In this document: positions 36,824 through 45,191 of the stretch, piece by piece
How the letters are laid out: each line of letters opens with the position of its first letter
Position numbering within the stretch: the stretch's first letter is position 1
Translations under genes and position numbers: made by a program
NCBI RefSeq assembly: GCF_000294775.2
Contig: NZ_CP015506.1
Span: forward strand, 285,501-349,500
Direction: 5' to 3'
Origin: Cytobacillus oceanisediminis 2691
GTDB lineage: Bacteria > Bacillota > Bacilli > Bacillales > Cytobacillaceae
Length of the DNA stretch: 64,000 bases
Notes under the pieces: generated by a model
The model's input: the letters and a program-made list of their open reading frames with translations, nothing else
What the model was told of the DNA's origin: nothing
Databases searched by the model: none

Positions 36824-37372
36824 ATGGTTCAAGACAAAGATCATATAACAATAAAGAGTTCAAACATCATGTATGTTTTGGTGTCTCTTGCTACTGTAGG
36901 TTTTTTAATAGCCTGTATCTTTCTAATTGTTCACGGATTGAAGTTTGACTCTAAATATTCTTTATTCTATCTTGGCGGAGGGATAATTTTCACTCCTTTT
37001 TATCTCTATATCACACTTTGGAATTTACCAGGCTTAATCCCGGGTAAAATCTTGCTGTCCATTACACCCGGAGAAAATGGTGTGATTAAATCAAAAAAAG
37101 GTATTGTTCCAATTAAGGACATACGAAACATTGATCTTGTAAGGAATCCATTGAATTTAATTAATGATATTGTTATTGAAACATTCAATGATCAAAAAAT
37201 TAAAATTCGCACGTATAACCTGATTGGTGATTTTCGCTATCAGATAATAGTTGACCAATATATATATCCTTATATGACTGAAAATGCAAAAAAAGTTTGG
37301 GATCGAAAAATAAATCTGGAGAATCTTCGGCAGCAAGCTAATTATGAGAGGCAAGGACCAAAGGCTGAATAA
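36824..37372 (+). CDS. DUF5381-like two-TM protein, array copy 2
   Basis: This 182-residue paralogue has the same layout: two membrane segments in the first 72 residues, then the conserved NLINDIVIETFNDQKIKIRT core and a C-terminus RQQANYERQGPKAE. The position equivalent to the TTG start of copies 1, 3 and 5 is ATA here (ATA-TCG-ATG), so translation likely begins at the ATG, with the AGGGGG SD 14 bases away. Weaker translation than its siblings is therefore expected. Its C-terminal codons reappear as a remnant at 38687. Confidence 0.72.
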   Translation: MVQDKDHITIKSSNIMYVLVSLATVGFLIACIFLIVHGLKFDSKYSLFYLGGGIIFTPFYLYITLWNLPGLIPGKILLSITPGENGVIKSKKGIVPIKDIRNIDLVRNPLNLINDIVIETFNDQKIKIRTYNLIGDFRYQIIVDQYIYPYMTENAKKVWDRKINLENLRQQANYERQGPKAE

Positions 37373-37436
37373 TGGTTTTATGTGTGGAATCTCTCTTCTT
37401 TAGTATCTTTGCTTGGTTCAAAGGGGTGAATATTGT

Positions 37437-37994
37437 TTGTCAATGATTCAGAAAAAAGGCGAAACGGTAATCATAAAAGGTTCTAAGTTCATGTATGTAT
37501 GGATGTTTTTGGCTACAGTTGGATTTTTGCTTGCGTGTATCTTCTTAATCATTCATGGATTGAAATTCAATTCAAAGTACTCTGTTCTATATCTTGGAGG
37601 AGGACTTGTCTTTACTCCCGTCATGCTATATCTCAATCTGTGGAGTTTGCCTGGCTTTATTCCTGGAAAAGTGCTATTTTCAATTGTTCCTGGAGAAAAT
37701 GGCACTGTTAAAGCTAACAGGAGAGAAGTTCCAATAAAAAATATTCGTAATATTGATTTAGTCAGAAACCCACTAAATCTTATAAACGATATTGTAATTG
37801 AAACCTATGATGATAAAAAGGTAAAGATTCGAACTTATAACCTTCTAGATGATTGCGATTTTCAGATTATTGTTGATCAATTCATTTTCCCATATTTGAC
37901 TGAAAATTCCAGAAAGGTATGGGATCGGAAAATAGATCTTGATAAGTTAAGGAAAGAGGATAATTATGTAAGGCGGGATCATAAGATAGAATAG
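37437..37994 (+). CDS. DUF5381-like two-TM protein, array copy 3
   Basis: This 185-residue paralogue is closest to copy 5, sharing DLDKLR-E-DNYVR near the end. TTG at 37437 lies eight bases after AAAGGGGTG, with an ATG two codons later, matching the TTG-TCA-ATG arrangement of copy 5. The two membrane segments and cytosolic core are intact. The frame extends upstream to 37413 but that adds nothing family-like. Confidence 0.72.
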   Translation: MSMIQKKGETVIIKGSKFMYVWMFLATVGFLLACIFLIIHGLKFNSKYSVLYLGGGLVFTPVMLYLNLWSLPGFIPGKVLFSIVPGENGTVKANRREVPIKNIRNIDLVRNPLNLINDIVIETYDDKKVKIRTYNLLDDCDFQIIVDQFIFPYLTENSRKVWDRKIDLDKLRKEDNYVRRDHKIE

Positions 37995-38053
37995 ATGTGT
38001 TATAAGTTTGAAGTTTCTTTACTTTAGACTTGCTGGATCAAAGGAGCGTGTCT

Positions 38054-38603
38054 ATGATTCAGGAAAAGGGCGGCCCGGTAATTTTAGAAGTTCTAAAGTC
38101 ATGTATGTTTGGAGGTTTTTGGCTACAATAGGATTTTTAGCATCATGTATTTTTTTAATAATACATGGGCTGAAATTTAATTCTAAATATCTTTGTTTTA
38201 TCTTGGCGGAGGAATTATATTTATCCCTTTCTATCTTTATTTGACTTTATGGACCCTGCCCGGATTAATGCCAGGGAAGGTTTTGTTTGTAATAATCCCG
38301 GGAGAACAGGGGACAATTCATTCGAAAAAAGATACGATACCCATAAGTAGTATTCGAGATATTAATTTAGTAAGAAACCCTTTAAATTTAATCAATGACA
38401 TTGTTATTGAAACATTCCATGATAAAAAGATAAAAATTAGAACATATAATCTTCTTGGGGACTTAGATTATGAGATGATTGTAGATCAATACAGTTATCC
38501 ATATATGACTGAAAATACAAAAAAGGTTTGGGATCGAAAGGTAGATCTTGAACATCTTCGTAAAGAGGCAAGGTACGAGAGAAAAGAACCTAAAATTGAT
38601 TAA
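38054..38603 (+). pseudogene. DUF5381-like array copy 4, broken by two frameshifts
   Basis: The homology runs from MIQEKG (ATG 38054) to a C-terminus YERKEPKID, but in three frames. Compared with the siblings, one base is missing near 38084-38090 (after GTAATTTTA) and another near 38190, where TCTAAATAT should be followed by TCT rather than CTT. Restoring one base at each place gives a full-length protein like copy 1. Two separate losses argue for real decay rather than one sequencing error. Confidence 0.8.
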
Positions 38604-38686
38604 GCTAAATTCAATCGTTCTCACAAGTTCTCTCATATGTGAGGTATTTATCAAGGGGGGAGTAAAAATTGACTCCTTTTATTTTT

Positions 38687-38728
38687 CGGCAACAAGCTCA
38701 TTATGAAAGCCTAGAACCAAATGCTTAA
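38687..38728 (+). pseudogene. 14-codon remnant of a copy-2-like gene
   Basis: This stretch reads R-Q-Q-A-H-Y-E-S-L-E-P-N-A-stop, matching the end of copy 2 (RQQANYERQGPKAE). It is preceded by ACTCCTTTTATTT, which is also found upstream of copy 2 near 36780. The body of the gene, about 540 bp, appears to have been deleted between these two points. Confidence 0.75.
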
Positions 38729-38786
38729 TAAGGCATGTAGGTAAGGTATATGGTTCTCTCTGTCTGATTCAAAGGAGGAGTATTAA

Positions 38787-39344
38787 TTGTCAATGGTTCA
38801 GAAAAAAGGGGATGCAGTTATTATAAAAGGCTCGAAATTTTATTATGTATTAATGTTTCTAGCAACGGCAGGATTTTTAATAGCATGCATTTTTCTAATT
38901 ATACATGGATTAAAATTTAACTCTAAATACTCCTTTTTCTATCTTGGCGGAGGAATAATATTGACTCCTTTTTATTTGTATATCACTCTCTGGAGTCTGC
39001 CTGGTTTTATTCCAGGAAAGGTATTGCTAAAAATTGTTCCCAGAGAGAACGGTACAGTTATTGCCCCAAAATGCCTTGTTTTAATAAAGAACATCCGAAA
39101 TATTGATTTGATAAGAAATCCATTAAACCTTATAAACGATATTGTTATTGAAACCTTCGATAATCAAAAAATAAAGATTCGCACCTATAATCTCTTGGAT
39201 GATGGTGATTTTCAGGTAATTGTTGATCAATACATTTTTCCTTATATGACTGACAATGCCAGAAAAGTATGGGATCGGAAAATCGATCTGGATAAGTTAA
39301 GGGAAGAAGATAACTATGTTAGGCAGGAACATAGGATTGAGTAA
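38787..39344 (+). CDS. DUF5381-like two-TM protein, array copy 5
   Basis: This 185-residue paralogue is closest to copy 3. TTG at 38787 lies eight bases after AAAGGAGG, followed by TCA-ATG. It has two membrane segments, the conserved NLINDIVIETFDNQKIKIRT core, and the C-terminus DNYVRQEHRIE. It is the last member of the array and is followed by a terminator at 39406. Confidence 0.72.
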   Translation: MSMVQKKGDAVIIKGSKFYYVLMFLATAGFLIACIFLIIHGLKFNSKYSFFYLGGGIILTPFYLYITLWSLPGFIPGKVLLKIVPRENGTVIAPKCLVLIKNIRNIDLIRNPLNLINDIVIETFDNQKIKIRTYNLLDDGDFQVIVDQYIFPYMTDNARKVWDRKIDLDKLREEDNYVRQEHRIE

Positions 39345-39405
39345 AATTAATAGAAATATTTTAATATCTATCGATATTGAATTTTTTTAAAACGTACTAC
39401 AGAGA

Positions 39406-39440
39406 AGCTCTTTAAAGGTCTAACCCTATAAAGAGCTTTT
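39406..39440 (+). terminator. Terminator ending the paralogue array
   Basis: AGCTCTTTA(A) and (T)AAAGAGCT pair around a loop and are followed by TTTTG. Confidence 0.75.
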
Positions 39441-39519
39441 GTTTTGAGTTTGGTAATTTCTGAAACCGAATGGCATAACGCACGTAATAAAGTTAAGAAA
39501 GATTAAAAAGGAGGACACC

Positions 39520-41211
39520 ATGCCAAAGAAAAGCCCCATCACCCTATTGATGATAGTATTAACCAGCTTCTTCTTCCTTTCAGCCTGCAGCTCAGAAAGC
39601 GGTTCAGAGGCCAAAGCAGAGAAAAAGGAAGAAGACAAATATGAAAAACTGGTTAAAGAGAAAAACAAGGAACTTGAGCTCGAACCTCTGGAGCTGACTT
39701 CTTACAGCGAGGAAGTAGGAGCAGCTTTGAAGAATCCGGAACATAAGGAGTTTGCTGCTAATGGCAGGGTGGCTGTGCAGGGAGAGATCGAGAAGTATTC
39801 GGACCTAAAATCAGACTATGCCTGGATCAAGGTTCGTTCCACAGAGGATGGACCGGCAGGGAACGATCTTGAATACTACACACCCATCAAAGAAGGGAAG
39901 TTCAAGCAGAATATCCGTTTATTTAATGGGGAAGGCGAGTACAAGATAACCGTTCAGCTTCCGAGTACGGATAGTGAGAATTACTATTATGATCTTGCCT
40001 CGTTCACTGTCCACAATGTGAATCCAAATGCGGAACGGGATGTGACGTATACTCCGTTTGGCCACGAGGCAGATCTGACTTTGGATATTGAATCAAGCTA
40101 TATAAATGGCAATGAAGTATTCCATTTAAAAGGGGAAGCGGGAAGCCTATCAGACAGCGATACGATCATGCTTAAGCTGAATAAGGAATCGGATATGTGG
40201 AAGCATGTCATTCCGCTTAAGGACGGAAAGTTTTCCTATGATGTGCCATTATTCTATGGAAAAGGGCTTCACGAGCTTGAGGTGCTTGTCCCTGACAAGG
40301 AAAGGGAAAATTACTATCAGACGGCTACAACTATCTTAATAGACAACGAATCTGATAGGACGATGAGCCCTATCGAATATTCTAAAACGTATGAGGAGCG
40401 GGGAGTGGCACTTGAATACCCGCAATATGGCGGTGAGGAATCTGACGGTGTCTTTTCTGTAAAAGGAAAAATTGATCCGCAGGCAGAATTTGGCCCTGAA
40501 ACCGATCATATTTACATTACCACTAAAAAGGGTGAGGACGAAGCACTGGATGTTATCCCAGTAGAAGACTTCACATTTGATGATTCGTTTTATTTAAGGT
40601 TCGGCCCGGGCACATATGAAGTCACACTAAGTGTTCCTGAAATTAAAGAAGAAAACAGTGATTATTTTCGGTATTATGGATTTGCCAAGTTTGAGGTAGA
40701 GTCAACAGGCGAGGATAAGCGGGACCTTCTGCCTTCAAGAGGCGTTCAGTCAGATGCACCGCAAATTACTGAACTGGCGAAAGAATTGACAGAAGGCATA
40801 AGCGGTGAAAGGGAAAAAGCGAAGGCTGTATATGATTTTGTCGCGAAAAACGTTTCATATGATGTGAATAAGCTTGAAACAGATGACTTCAGCTGGGATG
40901 ATAGTGCACTCAAGACACTGGATTCCAAAACGGGCGTATGCCAGGATTATTCGTATCTTGCCATTGCCCTGCTCCGGGCAAGCAATATGGAAGCCCGTTT
41001 TGTCGAAGGGACTGCTTTCGGCGGATTTTGGCCGCAGAAGCATGCATGGGTGGAAGTGAAAGTGGATGGAAGCTGGCTTACTATGGATCCTACATGGGGA
41101 GCGGGATATATTAAAGATGATAAATTCGTGGCAGCTTTCAATGAAAAATACTTTGACCCGAATAAAGAAGAGTTTGAAAAAACACATAACCGCACAGGTG
41201 TATCCTATTAA
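39520..41211 (+). CDS. Lipoprotein with C-terminal transglutaminase-like domain
   Basis: This is a 563-residue protein. The signal peptide ends in the lipobox LSACS, with the lipidated Cys at residue 23, then a Lys/Glu-rich linker. Three or so beta-sandwich repeats of about 110 residues follow (each with a ...W(K/I)..I.(L/V)(K)DGKF pattern). The C-terminal transglutaminase-like domain carries Cys in GVCQDYSYLA (about 472), His in QKHAWVEVKVDG (about 508) and Asp in MDPTWG (about 524). Such proteins may process or cross-link cell-surface proteins. SD AGGAGG. Confidence 0.88.
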   Translation: MPKKSPITLLMIVLTSFFFLSACSSESGSEAKAEKKEEDKYEKLVKEKNKELELEPLELTSYSEEVGAALKNPEHKEFAANGRVAVQGEIEKYSDLKSDYAWIKVRSTEDGPAGNDLEYYTPIKEGKFKQNIRLFNGEGEYKITVQLPSTDSENYYYDLASFTVHNVNPNAERDVTYTPFGHEADLTLDIESSYINGNEVFHLKGEAGSLSDSDTIMLKLNKESDMWKHVIPLKDGKFSYDVPLFYGKGLHELEVLVPDKERENYYQTATTILIDNESDRTMSPIEYSKTYEERGVALEYPQYGGEESDGVFSVKGKIDPQAEFGPETDHIYITTKKGEDEALDVIPVEDFTFDDSFYLRFGPGTYEVTLSVPEIKEENSDYFRYYGFAKFEVESTGEDKRDLLPSRGVQSDAPQITELAKELTEGISGEREKAKAVYDFVAKNVSYDVNKLETDDFSWDDSALKTLDSKTGVCQDYSYLAIALLRASNMEARFVEGTAFGGFWPQKHAWVEVKVDGSWLTMDPTWGAGYIKDDKFVAAFNEKYFDPNKEEFEKTHNRTGVSY

Positions 41212-41220
41212 TTACTATAA

Positions 41221-41250
41221 AGTCACGGGGCTTGTTCCTGTGGCTTTTTT
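41221..41250 (+). terminator. Terminator after the transglutaminase-like lipoprotein gene
   Basis: AGTCACGGG and CCTGTGGCT form a stem followed by T6. Confidence 0.85.
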
Positions 41251-41379
41251 CAATAATTTGGCCTCTTTTTTCCAAATGTGTGGAAATTATATCGAAAGAC
41301 CCTTCAATAAATATTCTGAAAATTATAAAATCAAATTGACTGGGCTTCCGTCCGGATCTCCTTTAAGGAGGGGAAAAGC

Positions 41380-42837
41380 TTGATAAAACAAATGGCAGGA
41401 GTGATCTTTTGTATGATGCTGATTTTCCCTGGTATGGTGAAGGCTGGCGGTTTTGGCGGTGATGACAGTGGAACTCCGGGTTATTGGTATGCCGGAGAAG
41501 CACCTTCAAGCATTGATCCTTCCAAATCACCTCTTGTGTTTGTGCACGGCTATAATAATTCATCAGCTGTCTGGCATGAAGGGAATGATATGTATGAAGT
41601 GGCTTTGGCAAATGGGTATGAAACAGCATTCATTGACCTTCATCATGACCGTGATATGTGGACGAATGGTACGATTCTGGCTGAAAAGCTTCAAGAAATG
41701 TACCATCATTTCGGTGGAAAAAAGCTAGTGGTCATTGGCTACAGCAAAGGCGGGGTTGATATTCAGACAGCTCTTGTTCATTACAATGCCCATCCATATG
41801 TCTCAAATGTCATCTCCCTATCTTCCCCTCATTTTGGAACCCAACTCGCAGATCTCGCCCACAGCAGCGCGGCCTGGTGGCTTGCTGCCCTCCTTGGCAA
41901 CAATAATGAAGCAACTGAATCCCTGCAGACAGGCAATATGCAATACTTCCGTAGCCTTACAGATTCCCATCAGAATGCTGCAAAAAATCGATATTATACA
42001 CTTGGCGGCACTAAATGGGGTTCATTTGGCAGTGCAACCTATTGGGGAGGCTTATATCTGAGCCAGTATGGAAAAAGCGATGGCGTCATTACGGCGGTTA
42101 ATTCCCGCTTGCCAGGAGCATCCGTTGTTCAGGAGGGCAGCTGGAATCATACAACCATCCGGGAAGGATCCCATACATTTCCGGTGTTCAGGCCCTATAC
42201 CACTATCACTCAGCCTGCTGCGGTTTTCTCACCAGCAAGCTCTGGATCCGCTGCCAGACAGCCTGGCACTCATTCCATTGTAAAAGGCGGGAAAGCTGTC
42301 AGTGCAATAAGCGAACAGTTTTCCGTGGAGGAAAATGTAGAATCCATGACCGTTTCTTTTTTAAGTGAAAAGAATTTGTCTGCTTTAAAATTGACCAGTC
42401 CGGACGGAAAGGAATATAAAACGAAAAAAGCGTATCAGGAAGAATCCGAGTTTTTCAAAGGAGCATGGGTTCATCAGTTTGAAATAGATTATCCTAAAGT
42501 GGGAAACTGGGCGTTAAAGGCTCCGGCAAATGCTGCGTATCTGTACACTGTTGCGCTGGACAGCCCGTTAAATGATAAAATTCTGGGCAAGTCTGCGAAA
42601 AGCCATAAAACCTTTAATACAAAATGGGTCCTCTTCGGGTTTGATTCCTCAGGGAAAAAACTGCAGCAAAAAGCCAATGGAGAAAAGACTGGCCTCATGA
42701 CCGAAAGCGATTTTACACATGAAGGTGTATACAATGTGACAACAGAAGTGAAAGGCCAGACTGAAAATGGAAAGCCGTTTGAAAGAACCATCATTGAATC
42801 TTTCTATGTAGATCAAAGTGGAAAACGATATAAGTAA
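41380..42837 (+). CDS. Secreted alpha/beta hydrolase (lipase-like)
   Basis: This is a 485-residue protein with an N-terminal signal peptide (hydrophobic stretch to about residue 22, cleavage near KAGG). The hydrolase domain has the oxyanion segment LVFVHGYNN (about 50), the nucleophile elbow GYSKGG (about 124) and a later ISLSSPHFGTQ. The catalytic His is probably in the GSWNHTTIREGSH region. The C-terminal about 190 residues are a beta-rich module. Triacylglycerol lipase or esterase activity is likely. The start is TTG after AAGGAGGGG; an ATG lies four codons later. Confidence 0.85.
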   Translation: MIKQMAGVIFCMMLIFPGMVKAGGFGGDDSGTPGYWYAGEAPSSIDPSKSPLVFVHGYNNSSAVWHEGNDMYEVALANGYETAFIDLHHDRDMWTNGTILAEKLQEMYHHFGGKKLVVIGYSKGGVDIQTALVHYNAHPYVSNVISLSSPHFGTQLADLAHSSAAWWLAALLGNNNEATESLQTGNMQYFRSLTDSHQNAAKNRYYTLGGTKWGSFGSATYWGGLYLSQYGKSDGVITAVNSRLPGASVVQEGSWNHTTIREGSHTFPVFRPYTTITQPAAVFSPASSGSAARQPGTHSIVKGGKAVSAISEQFSVEENVESMTVSFLSEKNLSALKLTSPDGKEYKTKKAYQEESEFFKGAWVHQFEIDYPKVGNWALKAPANAAYLYTVALDSPLNDKILGKSAKSHKTFNTKWVLFGFDSSGKKLQQKANGEKTGLMTESDFTHEGVYNVTTEVKGQTENGKPFERTIIESFYVDQSGKRYK

Positions 42838-42846
42838 TGTATGTTT

Positions 42847-42871
42847 GGCTGCTGTGAAGCAGTCTTTTTTT
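42847..42871 (+). terminator. Terminator after the hydrolase gene
   Basis: GGCTGCT and AGCAGTC pair across GTGA and are followed by T7. The gap up to 43018 shows no other feature. Confidence 0.8.
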
Positions 42872-43018
42872 ATTGAAAACCCAGGGATAAGGGAGAATCA
42901 TCATAAGAAAAACACAGGAGTTTCTAACGCGACAGCGAATATATAATAGGTTAGAATTAAATTTAGGATAATGTAAATTAATGGAATGCGAGATATAGAT
43001 AAAGGGGAGAGATTTCAC

Positions 43019-43975
43019 ATGGATAGAAATCATATGCACCCTGCAATTGAGAGGGTATTAGGAAATATCGAAAAAGTCATGATCGGCAAACGGGATGTCG
43101 CAGAATTGAGCTTAGTGGCACTTTTAGCGGGAGGCCATGTTTTGCTCGAGGATGTGCCGGGTGTCGGGAAAACAATGATGGTGCGTGCACTGGCTAAATC
43201 AGTCGGAGCCGCATTTAAACGCATCCAGTTCACGCCTGATTTGCTGCCTTCGGATGTGACAGGCGTATCCATCTATAATCCGAAGGAAATGGAATTTCAG
43301 TTCAGGCCTGGCCCCATTATGGGCAATATTATATTAGCAGACGAAATCAACAGAACCTCCCCCAAGACGCAATCTGCTCTTCTTGAAGGGATGGAAGAAA
43401 GCAGCGTAACCATTGACGGGGTGACACATCGCCTTGAGAAACCCTTCTTCGTTATGGCAACGCAAAATCCGATTGAGTATGAAGGAACTTATCCGCTTCC
43501 GGAAGCCCAGTTGGACCGATTCCTGTTAAAAATGAAAATGGGTTATCCTGATATCGCTGATGAGATGGAGGTCCTGAATCGGGCGCAGCGGATTCCGCCG
43601 ATAGAAGATCTGGAATCTGTTATAGATTTAGCTGAATTGCGCTCACTCCAGCAAGAAATTAAAGAAGTGCATGTCGATCAGACGCTTAAACGCTATATTG
43701 TGGAAATTGCCAATCAGACCAGAAGCCATAGCAGTGTGTATTTAGGGGCAAGCCCCCGCGGCTCGATTGCTTTAATGAAAGCAGCCCAGGCTTACGCATT
43801 CATGTATGGCCGGGATTATGTCCTTCCGGATGATATTCAGTATTTAGCGCCTGCTGTTTTTGTCCACCGGATTATCTTAAGGTCTGAGGCAAAATTTGAG
43901 GGCATTACCGCTGAAGAAGTAGTAGAACGGGTCATTGCCAGGGTTTCGGTTCCTGTTCAAAGGTTAGCCAAGTAA
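43019..43975 (+). CDS. yeaC: MoxR-family AAA+ ATPase (YeaC)
   Basis: This is a 318-residue AAA+ chaperone-like ATPase. Walker A is GVGKTMM near residue 45, Walker B is ILADEINR near residue 105, and the sensor-1 region is ATQNPIEYEGTYPLPEAQLDRF. MoxR proteins act with DUF58 and VWA-type partners in protein maturation. Here it heads the operon yeaC-yeaD-yebA. The start at 43019 follows AAAGGGGAG and is preferred to 42986. Confidence 0.93.
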   Translation: MDRNHMHPAIERVLGNIEKVMIGKRDVAELSLVALLAGGHVLLEDVPGVGKTMMVRALAKSVGAAFKRIQFTPDLLPSDVTGVSIYNPKEMEFQFRPGPIMGNIILADEINRTSPKTQSALLEGMEESSVTIDGVTHRLEKPFFVMATQNPIEYEGTYPLPEAQLDRFLLKMKMGYPDIADEMEVLNRAQRIPPIEDLESVIDLAELRSLQQEIKEVHVDQTLKRYIVEIANQTRSHSSVYLGASPRGSIALMKAAQAYAFMYGRDYVLPDDIQYLAPAVFVHRIILRSEAKFEGITAEEVVERVIARVSVPVQRLAK

Positions 43976-43976
43976 A

Positions 43977-45191
43977 ATGAAACAGCTATTAAAAGCAATG
44001 AAAGATGTCTGGAAGCTGATTGTGTTATTTTTGCTTATTCTGTTCGCCTTTTCATATGCGATGTTTCAGGGCGGCTTTGTAAGCTGGTTTTTATTTTACA
44101 GCTTTCTTCCTTTTGCTCTTTACGCACTTGGCTTATCGTTTTATTCTTTAAACGACTTTAAGGTGGAGCGGATCCTGCCAAAAACAGAATTCAATGCAGG
44201 CGAGCAGGCAGTTATTACCCTGAAGATAACCAGAAGAACAGCTTTTCCACTATTGTATCTGATCATTGAGGATGAGATGAGTGAACAGCTTCAGCATGCC
44301 AGGAAATCAAACGAGGCAAAGCGTTTTTTATTTCCTGGGTTCCAGAAGGAAATGTCCCTTCAATACAGGATTAATAGCCTTCCGAGGGGGGAGCATTTTT
44401 TTGCCTCCATCCGTGTGAAAACAGGTGATCTGCTCGGTTTAATAGAAAAAGAAAGGCAAGCACCTGCTGAGAGCCGGATGATCGTCTATCCGGCATATGA
44501 GGAAATCATTTATAAGCCTATGGCACATCATTATGATCAGGGAATGACTGCTTCAAAAGAGCGGGTGCAAAGGGATACTTCCATGGCCATCGGCATCAGG
44601 GAGTATCAGCCGGGAGACAGATTCTCCTGGATTAACTGGAAAGCTACTGCTAAGCGGAATGATATTATGACCAAAGAATTTGAACAAAGGCAATCCCATG
44701 ACGTCTATATCCTCATGGATTGTGCACCGGATAGCCGGTTTGAAGCGATCGTTTCGTTTTCAGCCTCCATTGCGAGGGCGATTCTCCGCAAAGGAGCACA
44801 GACTGGGTTTTTGACCTCAGCAGAAACGCGGACAGCTTTTCCAATCAGAGGCGGGGAAGCGCACCAGCTTCAGCTGTTTTATCATTTGGCAAAAATAAAG
44901 GATGATTCTCAAGCGGCAGTGGACCGGGTTCTTGAAGCAGAGCACTTTCTTTTACAGCAGAACAGTCAGCTGATGGTTATTACAGCGAAATTAACAAAAG
45001 CGCTTATAGAGAAAGCCAGTTTTTTCACGTCCAAGAAAGGGATTGTCACTATATTTCTAATGAAAAATGAGGATGAAGCTCCTTCCAGAGATGAACTGCT
45101 GCTCAAAACCTCTGCCAATGCCAGGGGAATCCGGGTAGTTTTGGTTCATAACGGACAGTTTGCAGATGTGTTTTCGGGGGTGAGCAAGTGA
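43977..45191 (+). CDS. yeaD: DUF58 domain protein (YeaD)
   Basis: This is a 404-residue protein with two N-terminal membrane segments (residues about 12-50) and the DUF58 core motif REYQPGDRFSWINWKATAK near residue 208. DUF58 proteins nearly always partner MoxR ATPases and transglutaminase-like proteins. It starts one base after the moxR stop and its stop overlaps the yebA start. The start has no strong SD and relies on coupling. Confidence 0.92.
   Translation: MKQLLKAMKDVWKLIVLFLLILFAFSYAMFQGGFVSWFLFYSFLPFALYALGLSFYSLNDFKVERILPKTEFNAGEQAVITLKITRRTAFPLLYLIIEDEMSEQLQHARKSNEAKRFLFPGFQKEMSLQYRINSLPRGEHFFASIRVKTGDLLGLIEKERQAPAESRMIVYPAYEEIIYKPMAHHYDQGMTASKERVQRDTSMAIGIREYQPGDRFSWINWKATAKRNDIMTKEFEQRQSHDVYILMDCAPDSRFEAIVSFSASIARAILRKGAQTGFLTSAETRTAFPIRGGEAHQLQLFYHLAKIKDDSQAAVDRVLEAEHFLLQQNSQLMVITAKLTKALIEKASFFTSKKGIVTIFLMKNEDEAPSRDELLLKTSANARGIRVVLVHNGQFADVFSGVSK

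Noticed and set aside
37499..37711. 70-codon frame inside array copy 3
   Set aside because: Out-of-frame shadow of the conserved membrane region.
38008..38244. 78-codon frame at the start of array copy 4
   Set aside because: It is a frameshift product: its middle matches the family while both ends are out of frame, so it is covered by the pseudogene entry.
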